A DNA stretch of 64,000 bases from Carya illinoinensis (Eukaryota > Streptophyta > Magnoliopsida > Fagales > Juglandaceae). Where the stretch lies: the NCBI RefSeq assembly GCF_018687715.1, contig NC_056765.1:24976394-25040393 (forward strand), given 5' to 3'. Each line of letters begins with the position of its first letter. Position 1 is the stretch's first letter. The notes under the pieces are model-generated. The model was given only the letters and a program-made list of their open reading frames with translations. It was not told the origin of the DNA and did no database searches. A program made the translations under genes and the position numbers. Below are positions 24,701-36,700 of the stretch, in pieces.

Positions 24701-27700
24701 CTCAAGATTGTGCAATTGACGCTGACAGATTTTTCGGTCTAATGTACTCTATGAGAATAAGAGTTGGAAGTGTAGACAAACTTTTATGGAGTCCTTCAAA
24801 GTAAGGGAAGTTAACTGCTTGCTCTTTCAACTTGGCCTTTATTACCTAGGATCGAATTCCTTGGAATAATATATGGAAGACTAAGGGAAGGTTTCTTTGT
24901 TTTTGACAACTTGTGTAGGGAAGATTCTCACTACAAATTACTCAAGGAAACACTATGTTGTTATTATGTATTGGTGTGCAGGAAGGGAGGGGAAATTGTA
25001 GACCATCTACTACTTCTTTGTGAGGTTGCTATGGTATGATGTCTTTAGCAGAGTTGGTTTACCATGCGCTATGCCAAGACATGTAGCAGATCTCTTTGCT
25101 GCTTGGAGAGTATTAAGTGGCAACACAGAAATTGCAGCCATGTGGAAAATGGTTCCGTTTATCTACTAAGGTGTATATGGATGAAAAGGAATGATTGAAA
25201 CTTCTAGAGCTTTAATCGATCTGAGTTGAGTCAATCTTTTGGGTAATCGGGTTGAGCTTGACTCAAGTAACTTGAGCTCGAGCGGGAGCCCACTCAGCCA
25301 AGCTGAGCTCGAGCTGAGGTGAGTTTTTTTGGTTTTCATTTGTGCTCTTTAAACAGCTCAAGCCAAGTCAAGTTATTTATCAAGCTTTGCTTGGACTCTT
25401 TTAAAATACTTTTAATTTTTTTTAATGAAATTGAGTAATTAAACATACAAAATTATTAAAAAAATCTTAAATTTAATGAAATTTTTACTAGTAATATATA
25501 GACCCTATAATCATAAGGTTAGAAAAATTTAAAAAATGAATAATAATGTGGAAATGTGGAAATAAAAAAATTTCCTTGTACCTTTTTTAAAATTTCAACC
25601 TAATTAATTACAAATGGGATAACAATACTAAAACTTACATGAAAGAGAAAAAAAATTCAGAATATCTAACTACGGATTATAGATTGATTGTAAGCATTTG
25701 ATATAACTTATACATTACAAAATGTAATTGATCGATATTTATCCCTAATGGCCATATGTTATATGTCTACGTAAGTTACATATTAGTAATATTTGTGTGT
25801 GTATAGTATCTATATATATTATTAGTCTTGCAATGGTCACCTAGTATGCATATGGTAGCATACACATTATACAACAACATATATCAACATTTCTTTCATG
25901 GTTCCTACATAATAGTATATGAAACTACCAATTCCTACCTCCCTACTAACTATTTTACATATAATAAAATAGCTACTATAGTTTAATCACTTCATTACTT
26001 AACAAGCTAACTTATAACTGTGGACTATATTCAATATATAGGCATAAATAACTAGGTTACATGTTACATATTTAATTATAAAGGTTACTGTACTTATTAA
26101 ATTTAATATGTATCATACAGATCTATACATATACAAGAATATTAATATATAGGAATAAATTATAAATATATATAACAATGTATGAAATTTTACGTATAAA
26201 AAAAAATATAACAATGTATGAACGAGTTGAGTCGGGCATAAACGAGCGGGCCTTAACAAGACTTAACTGAGTCGAGTCAAGTATGTGTCATATACTAATC
26301 AATCGCTTTCACGATTGAGTTTTGTTTTTCTTGGGTTGAGCTCAGTTTGAGTTTAAGCGAGTGAGTATCGAGTGAGCAATCGTACGAATTTGTTCATTTA
26401 CAGCCCTAGAAACTTAGAAGATTGTGATCGGTCATTGGATGAACTCAAAACTTCCTCCTATAAAAAAAGGTTGTTCCTTTGGATGATAGCTTTAGATTTT
26501 AATGGACCAAGCTGCTGTGATTTCCTTGTATCAGTTTCTAATTCCAGTTAGGTGCTTTTCCTGTATACAACCTGTGTACATGGATTTCACCTATTATTAC
26601 AAGTAAATAAGATTTACATTTACTTATATAAAAAAAAGCGTTGAAGGGCACAACCTAAGTAAACGTTTTTTTTTTTTTTTTTTTTTTTGATGTCTGGGAA
26701 CCCCTCCAAGGTAGGGCCCTTTGGACCCACTCCTGCAGAATAAACCCTGGTCCGTGCATTGCACCCTTGGAAGTTTCCCTACATGAAGTATACAAAAGGA
26801 AACATTCAACTAGCAAGAAGAAAAAAAAGAACAAAGTTCCTTAAAAGTCCAACAAGCTGAAGAGTAGGAAGTTATGTGCATTCAAAAACATAGAGATTGT
26901 TGAATATTATGGCTTTTAATTTTGTTATGCTGCCTCATGGTCTTCAAAAGTTTGAGCATTGTGTTCTGCGAAATCCGCATTAAGCACGGAGAGATCATCC
27001 TTCAAGCATTTTAATTTCTGTGAAGACTATAAAGATTCTGCCAGCATACCAACCCTACCACACTTTGCGACATAACCCACTGAAGGCCAATAGTGTTAAA
27101 TATGTCTGCTCATAGGCTGCACTACTACGAATTGCCTCTTTCTCAAATCTTCCATCGCTAAAATCTTTTCTTAAGGCATCCATACAAACATAGAAAGTTA
27201 CTCTTGAAGGTGCCTTGTTTCTCCAATACACTTCCAAGGAAATGATGAGCCAATGGGAGGAATGAGAGCTTTCAAAAAGACTTTAGCCTTGAAGATCCAT
27301 CTTTTGTGAGAGATCCAATATATTAATCATCCCCACGACTTCTACTTATCAAAAAAAAAAAAATCATCCCCACGACTTCTCTGCCTTAACTTGTTAAAGA
27401 ACAGAGAGAACAACTTCATCTCTAAATCATGAGCTGATCTAATAGTAAATAGGGCTCTGCCTTCGTGAAGTTCTATGTCTAATGGTAAATAGGGATCTGC
27501 CTTTCAAGGGGTGGGTGGGTGGGTCAAAAGGCTCAGCCTTCGTGAAGTTCTATATCATAAAAAAATTACTTATCAATAAAATATTACAGAAATATTTACT
27601 CATAAAAAAATTACAGAAATACTATGAAGAAATTAAAAAGACCCTCCAACTCAATCATGTTTTAGTTTGTATGTTAATTCCCTATATTTTGGTGACCTAG

Positions 27701-30700
27701 ATGTTGTGAGCCAGGAGGATGATGCTTCTTCCTCCATTGTTGTTTTCCCTCTATCTAGAAGAAACTGGTGATGCATTCTACTGTTTCTTCCCTCTGATTC
27801 CCTTCTTACCAAGTGGATCCTGATTGGAAAAATGTATAATGTAAGCTTTCCTTTCAGAATTCATTATTGATTATGAATCTGGATTGAGTTTATTGTTTTT
27901 TAAAATGAAGTTTTTTTGTGTGGTTCCAGAGCTCCTTTTGATATCAAGTTACATCCTATACCATAAATAAAGTATCATATTTATTTTTCCACCGTCATAT
28001 TATTTATATATATTGTTCAGGGCAGTGGTATAGACACCTTATCTTGTCAACAAATCCCTACCCCCTAACTTCGTTTTTTCTCTTTTAAGGTAATTTGTGG
28101 ACTTGCCTACTTATTTGTTGCAATATGTTTTGTTTTTCAGTATCCTGTGTATTTTGCTTTTGAGGACAGTGATATTGATGCTGTTTTGGCTGATATCAAC
28201 AAGAATGATGCCATTGGTCAGCCTGCTACAGCAACTACTGGCGGGTATAATTGTCATCTAACCTTGAACATTTCACAACTTTTTTGAGTGCCGTTAAGAT
28301 TCCCATTTCTAGAATGTATTTTGTTGATCTATTTGAGTCCGAAACAGCTGCTGCTAGTTTTGTCTAATATCCCCTTTGGTAAACTAAAGGAAATGAAGGA
28401 TAGATTCTGTTTTTCTTCTTTGTAACAACCTATCATCAGTTTGTTGCAGACAAAAAAGGATATGGGGGCTTCACTACGTAAGTCATAAACTGTTAGTCAA
28501 TGTGTGCTTCTAACATAACATGATTTGGTACTGATCGAAAAAAAAAAGATAACATGATTTAGTAAAAGGAATCTACTCTGTTTTCTAACCTATCACCTCC
28601 CATGAACAAAGAAATGAAAGAGACTGTTACATCCCTTTCCCATAGGGCTAGGAATGCTACATATTCACATAGTACCTGGTAATAAGAGATTATTTATAAA
28701 TTTAAATACCTCCGAAGATTCATTTACTACGATCAAAAGATACACCTAACCTCTTTATGACCATTTAAATCCTCACCTCGCTACAGTTAAGGCCTAGCTT
28801 GAGTCTTTTTTTCTTGAGACCTCAGATTTATGTCACATCTAGTTTTACACAAATAATTAGGTTAGGTTTGGGGCATGTGATGAGACTTAAAATTCTCATC
28901 TCATCATTACTTTTCCAAATTCCCATACAAAATATAATAAACAATTCAACATTTTCAAATCCCAATTTCTTATGGAGTGGGATGGGGGAGGAATTTAAGT
29001 TCCACCTAGTCAGGTGGGATAAGGTGTGCATACCACTCCGATCAAGTGGGGTGGGGATAAAGAATTTAAGAACGTTTAACCGGGCACTTCTTGGGAAATG
29101 GCTTTGGAGATACAATATGGAACCAGAAGCACTATGGAAATTAGTAGTTGACTGCATGCATGGTAGATCATGGGGGGGTTGGTGTACTAGAGGGGAATGA
29201 GCCTCATGGGGTGGGGATTTGGAAACATATTAGACAAGGGTGGAGAATGTTTGCTAATCATACTAGACTCCTGGTGGGGGAAGGGGCTGTATAAATTTCT
29301 GGAGGGACATCTGGTGTGGGGAGGAGGCATTGAAGGATGTATTTCCAGCTGTGTTCTGAGTGGCATGTGAGCCGGGAGCTTCGGTGGCGGACCTATTGGT
29401 TCGTTTAGGGGACTAAATCCATCAGAACATTACCTTTAGTAGAGCAGTCTGAGATTGGGAAGTTGACAGTTTTGAGGCTTTCTTCAGCCTACTTTACTCT
29501 ATGAAGCTGAATGGCCTGCGTGAAGATAAGCTGTGGTGGACACTTGCAGGTAAAGGTAATTTCTCGGTTAGCTCATTCTACATGACCCTTACAGCCATAC
29601 GAAACTCTCACTTCCCTTGGAAAAAAATGTGGAGGAATAAGGAGCCTCCCAAAGCACTTTTTTTCATTTGGATGGCAGCCTTGGGTAAGATTCTGACTAT
29701 CGATAATTTGCGGAAGGGTCGGATAATTATTGCAGACTGGTGTTGTATGTGTAAGAAAGCCGACGAGTCAGTGGACCATCTCTTGTTACATTGTGAGACA
29801 GCTAGAGCCTTATGGTGTGAAGTGTTTAGCAGAATCGGGTTAAACTGGGTGATGCTTGCTACGGTAGTTGAAGTTTTGGCCTGTTGGGGGATGCCGGGGG
29901 GACTCTCACAATTTAAAGCTATGTGGAAGATGGTTCCTATCTGCATTATGTGGTGTATTTGGCGAGAGCATAATGAAAGGACCTTTGAAGATAAGAAGCG
30001 GACACTAGAGGAGCTTCGCTCTCTTTTTTTCACTACTTTATTTCTTTGGGCCATTGCTTTGAACTTTAATGGCCAAAATGTACATGATTTTCTTTCTCCT
30101 TTAGCAAATTAGATAGGTCTTATCTCTTGCATTACATCTTGTATACTTGGGCTTTGCCTATTCGTATTAATACTACCGTTTACCTACAAAAAAATATAAT
30201 ATTTTAAATTTTCATCTAAAACCAAAAATTCTCATCTCACTCCCCAAACCTAAGAATCATAGCAAGGATTTGCAATCATTATACATATATCCTCAACCTC
30301 CTTAAACCTCAAGTATGGCAAAACCTAACATATTCTCAATCAAGTCTATTTGAACTCATACCTTTACTTCTCTGCGATGCTATGTGGTTTCAACTGGTGC
30401 CATGGCTTTTTCTAACTAGGGAAACAAGTACCAAAGACTATTACTCACATGAAAGTCTAATTTACAGTCTATGGTTTATTTTCTCAAGAATATTTACTCA
30501 ATACCTATTCCTCAATGTAAAATTGTTGCAGTACAATACAACATACTTGTTCATGAATTCTGTCCACAAGCTTTAAGAATGATACCCTCCACCTAAAGGA
30601 ACACTTATTCTTGTCTTCTACTGTAATACTGCATCCACCCTAGAGTTAGGAAATGTCATTTTTAGAAATCTAGGCCCGTAATGCTACTAACATTTAAAAT

Positions 30701-33700
30701 CAATTACGTAGAAGCCAGGTATAAAAGATTCACTTTCATAAAATAAAACATACTTTATAAAATTAAAAGAGAGTTGGCGAAGGCACTTATTAAAACTCAT
30801 TCAAGTCTCATGTGCTTTAACAAAATAAATTTAATGACTGAAAACATAAAACTAAATATCTTACAAACTGCCTAGGGCGCTGTTTCGTCTCCCTAAATCA
30901 AGGCCCATCTTGCGACATCTTTCTCACATTGACCATAAATTGGGGTTGTTAAAATATTTAAAACATACAAAAATGAGACGAATACTCAATAAGCAATACA
31001 CCATGCAGTAAAAATAATATAAATATAGGGTCTTGAAAGCATGCATACTTAATACTTATACTTTTACTAATATAAACATGTAACAGGTACTATACATAAC
31101 TGATTAAATTTAATATAAACATGTAACAGGTACTATACATAACTGATTAAATTTATCTTTCCCTTTCTTTAATGGCCAATGCATCTTAACCCCCATGTGC
31201 TGGATTGTGCACCGGTTCCACTGCTTGTGGCCACAAGGGGAACCGCTTAAAATATCATAACATACTATGATGGACCACACTAGTTTGTGGCTTGCACATC
31301 CACCCATAATTGCATTGGTACCATACATCTCTTATGGCCATTCTTAGTGACCGGTTCTATGTATGATCAATGGATATTAGGAATTCATGTAACCCCAAAC
31401 CATTGAAATCAACCGCTATGGTCCATGTACAAAGAGTTCCAAAGAAAAAAACTATCAAATCCTCCATCGATCTCTCTTTGTCCTCGAATGTCTTGCGCTC
31501 TCGCCATAAACACCACATGATGCATATAGGGATCATCTTCCACACCGCTTTTATTTGTTGATTTTCTTTCAGATTTTTCCAACTGGCCAAAACCCCAACC
31601 ACCGTCTTCGGCATAACCCAAGCCAAGTCCAATCTGCCAAGAACCTCATTCCATAACCTTCTCACTACCTCACAGTGTATTAAGAGATGGTTCACCGATT
31701 CACCTCCCTTCCTACAAATGCAGCACCAATCTGCGATGATCACTCTGCTCTTCCTCAAGTTATCAGTTGTGAGAATCTTGCCCAATGCTGTAGTCCACAC
31801 AAAGAAAGCTGCTTTGAGTGGTGCCTTATGTCTACATATCTTTTTCCATGGAAACTGAATAGGTGTCTCTTGGGTAAGAGACTTATAGTAAGAGCGCACC
31901 GAAAAAGTACCTTTAACTGTAGGTATCCACCATAAACTATCCTGTGAATTACCCGGTTTAATAGAATACAACAAGCTATAGAAGGCTTCAATACTGCTCA
32001 TCTCCCAATCTTGTACCGCCCTACTGAAGTGGATGTTCCATTGAATTTGCTCTCCTGATCTTTCCAGTACATCAGCTACTGAGACATCAATATCTGTTGC
32101 AATTCCGAATAATAAAGGAAAAGATTCCTTTAGAGCCACACGATCACACCAAGTGTCATAGCGTAATGACATACTCATCGTAATCATAAATGAAAATATA
32201 TGATGATGCATGTAAAGAAAAACATAATAGCATGACATTCAGAAATCACTTTCATCATAGCTTGTTGTGTAAAAAGGGGCTTTCAATAAAGGGTCATACA
32301 TACATACATAATACTTTAAAAACATAACATTGTTTACCATGCATAAGGGTATGATCATGCTACTTACATAATTTAGAAAATATGTGTGACAATGAATCCC
32401 GGGATCATATTACTAACTATGGACATCAATTAGCGCATCGGCAATCACCTATTCAATAGATATGCAATTACGTCAATTTATAATCCTGTATATCTCATCA
32501 CAATTCATACCTATGCACTCTAAGATCTTCAAACCTAATCTTGTCTAAGAAAACCTGTGACCATGCATGATATTAACTTTTAGTCATTTGGGTTCATATG
32601 ACCCTAATTGCTCATGAGCTCTCTTTGTAAAATCCCAATGTTTAAACCATCAAAATCGTGGCTCTAAGTCCTACAAAATGCATGATTTCATTCAAATAAA
32701 CTTCCTATATGTATGCTTATCCAATCCCGTGTATAAACCTGCATTCTAATGTCATAAAACCTAATTCTAGCATGTGTATTTCCTAGCCCTTCATGAAATC
32801 CGAATTTCACTAATTTCATATGATTTCATGGCTTTAGACTAACATACCTATCCTAAAAAAGAGAGAGGAAAAGCTTGATCCAAAGGTTGGCTTGGAGTAT
32901 ATTGCTTGGCTGGGTGGTTTGGATCTTGATCTTCTTTCTAAGGGTGTGAGTGTTGTAGCAAGGGTTATGGGGCTTAGGATTTTTGGTTTTAGCACAAAAT
33001 TATACGAGAGTTTTGTGGCCTTGGAGGGGGTTATGCTAGTGGGGTCCAAGGGGTGTGGTAGTCCTAGTGTCGTGTGTTTAGTAGAGTGTTTGAATCTGAT
33101 TTGGATTCATAGTTTCCCTAGGAGTTGCGGTTGCCTTAGGAGTTGTGTTTGCCTTTGGAGCTGTTGTTGGAGTAGAAATAGGTGACTTGTAGTTGGAGTA
33201 GAACTAGACTTGTGTTTGCAACCAAAAGTGTAGTGCAAGTAAGTCTCTGGTATAATATGTGTGGGCTCACTTTCATGGCTATCTATGGGCTTGGCAAGGA
33301 TAATACTTAGGCTTGCTCATCCATACATGGGTCTAATGGGCTTAGGCCTAGTGGTTTTGGTGGTTTTCAAAATCTTCATAAAATTAATCCTTTGTAATCC
33401 GAGGTCCTACTTCTAGGACTCCAATAATTAACCTCAAGGAATGAACACAAGCTCAAGGGCCTAATTTTATATCTAACCCTAATTCAGTCTCTAAAAATAA
33501 AACCCCTAATTATAGGGTAAACCTCAACTTTCCTTAATTAGAAACCTCAAAAGTTCGGCATGTTGCATCAACTATCAGGCTAGCGAGAACTATTGATATC
33601 CTATTACATATTTCACGTCTAATAATTTATCTAATTGTACGAGCCTGTGCCTTGATCTTTGGTGAATGCACCGAAGAATCAAATCATTGCAACAACTACT

Positions 33701-36700
33701 GCTTTTCTATTCTTTGGAACATGCCTATTGCCCTCATGGTCTGAGAATGAAAATTCCTCTTGGTGTGCATTGATATGACTCTTGTTGGTCAGTGCATCTC
33801 TGAAGCGTATTTTGTCAACAAGACATTAGCAAAAGGGTAAATGAAACAATCAACGATAAAACAAACTGTTCTTAATAAACTTTAATACTAGTTAGTATGC
33901 AAGTCCGTTGAGGGCTTTGTGGGATGAGGTCTTTGTCAAGTCTGGCATTTCTTGGGTGATGCCTAAGAGTGTGGGGACTCTTTTGGCCTGTTGGAGAGGG
34001 ATTCAAGGAAATCATCAAATGGCGGCTGTTTAAAAGATGATTCCTCTTTGCCTTATGTGGTGTATTTGGAATGAGAGGAATGGTCATTGTTTTGATAAAT
34101 AGAGAACGCTCGTTGGATGGGATTAGGGCTTTCTTTTTTCATACTTTGTTGCTTTGGGCTTTGGTTATTGTAATGGATGGATTTAGTTCCAATGACTTTC
34201 ATTCTGTTTTTCGGCTTTAGTCTGTAATTAGGTGTTTTCTCTTGTATATTCTGCATACTTGGGCTATGCCTAATTATGTGGTTTTTAATAAATTTCTTAC
34301 TTATATATAAAAAAAAAAAAATACTAGTTAGTATGCACCCTAGGGAACTTTGTTCTATTCTTCTTCCATAACTTAGGAGTCTTCGGAATCTCTTAAACCA
34401 GGGATTTGATACCAAACTTGTAACATAACTTAGGAGTCTTCGGAATCTCTTAAACCTGGGATTTGATACCAAACTTGTAACACTTTTTGATATAGATTTC
34501 ACATAACACCAGATAATAACAAATCCATAAATGTAAATATCTTCAAATATACTTCATTTGCTATGAATTAGGCCTCGTTTGGTTACACCGATGTGATGAG
34601 AAATTTGTGAATAGTAGTAAGATAATTTGTGAATATTAGTAAAATTGTTTGAGTTAAGATGTCTATGGGGTTTTGGGAAAGAATAGAGAAAAAATTGAAT
34701 AAGAAAATTATAAAGTTAAAAGATGGATGGAATATAATTTTTGTTTTGGGATTTGAAAATTTTGAATTTTTTTTTGTGTTTTATTTGGAAGTTTGGAAAA
34801 GTTATGATGATTAGGTAATGATTAGATGAAAAAGTTAAAAATTTGAAATTGAAAAATGTTTGTGTTTGAATGATGTTTGGATATTGAGATGAGATGGTTT
34901 GAAAGGTTTGTTTAACCAAACCAGGTTTTAGTGTATTAGGATGTAGCAAGTTTTTTTTTTTTTTTGGGTAAAATAAATTTTATAAATATGATAGAAAATA
35001 GGTGTAGCCTAAGTACAGAAGATGTATACGGAAAAACATCTGTGTATTGGCCTGCATGCTCATCATCTGTGTATTTAAAACATAAAAACAAAAATTATTT
35101 GAATACTTAGTAAATAGCATGTCATATGGTAATAGATTTTAACTCAAGATTATGTAATATGCATATCAAACCAAGACTTATCATACTAATATTTGCTTGC
35201 TTAATCCCGGCACACAGTATCCCTAATGTGCAAAGGTTGTGCACTGGTCAACCACATGGGCTACCGCTATCCTGTTGGATGTGAAGGTTGTGGACCAGAC
35301 TTTTATAATGTGCTTCAGTGTGGTTTACACATCCACCCATAGTTTTGCATTGTTACTAACCATCATCACATGACCAACATATAAACCTTCATAACATGCA
35401 TTCATTGATCACTCCTTTTCTGACAACCTTCATAACATAAGCTTTTTCATTAAATTTATAGATGGGAATTATCATAACTTTCATAACATTAGAATTATCA
35501 TGACTTGCATATATTTCATACGAAGAACATTAGCCTTGCTTTCATAACATAAATATTTTCATTACTATTAAATAGAACGTGCATTATATAAAATATTTGC
35601 AAACTTGATTTTCATGAAATATCATATGGAAGGTGCATAAAAAGGGGCTTACACAAAGGTCAAATTAGCTACTTATAAAAACAATATCGTAGCATATAAC
35701 TGAAGCATCACTTTTTATTTATTTATTGGCATTGGGTATTTGGAACAAAGTCCCTACTAATCCCAGAGGTGCACAGGCCCTCGGCAAATCCCAAATTATC
35801 ACTTTTAAAAGTAAGAACATTTTACAATACTCGTTAAAAGCATGATCATACTACATAGTTTCTTTCTTAGCTTGGATGGCATGAATCCTTCCTCACAACG
35901 TAGGAAAACACCCATAATCATTTCTACAATGCTTTTTACTCAAGCTATTGTCCTTGAGTCTTTTATTCATGTTTTTGTGAGTAGAAACAGATCTGGTGTT
36001 CTTTATTTGGCACTTGTAATTTGTTCATTGATGATCAAATCATACCTAGTAGGTTGACTATCTTCTTGGGTAGTAAACATTTATCTAATTTCATGCATTC
36101 TGATGTGTTAAACCTAGCCAATCAGTTTCATGGCTGAATGATGAAGGGCCATGTACTCCAGCAAAAATACCATTGGATTCTTGGTGACATTTAGGGTCCT
36201 GTAATCCGTGACTTGTGTGTACTTTCTGGAGTTGTTGCCACTTTATGGCCTCATGTTTGGTCTGAACTTTGGCTCTAACAGTAAGCCTTTGAGGTCTCAA
36301 AATAGTAATATGTATGTGTGTGCATGACTGTTTTACCAGCCTTGTGATTGCGGAGTTTTACCTTTTACAACTCCATGAATATGGTACACGAATATCATGT
36401 CTACATTAACTTAACATGTCAATCTTTATGAGCTATTATGTAATACACAAGTATAATCAATCACAAAAGAGGGTTTTCTGTTTGGACACTTTTGGCGGCT
36501 GTGATAAGAATTTAAGACCAAAGGTTTGACCCCAATAAACTCACCATTGCAGATTCAAGTTTAATTTTTTTAACATGTCCAATATCATCTTTGCCATTTC
36601 ACTTCCAATCTCATCTTTGCTTGTGTAACATTGCAGATTCAAGCTTGTTGTCTCAGCACCAGAACCTAAGAAACTGGCTTTGCCCACCATCACAAACATT

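Noticed and set aside
29608..30054. 148-codon minus-strand frame
   Set aside because: Exact shadow of the LINE ORF2 C-terminus on the plus strand, where the zinc-block motifs are readable.
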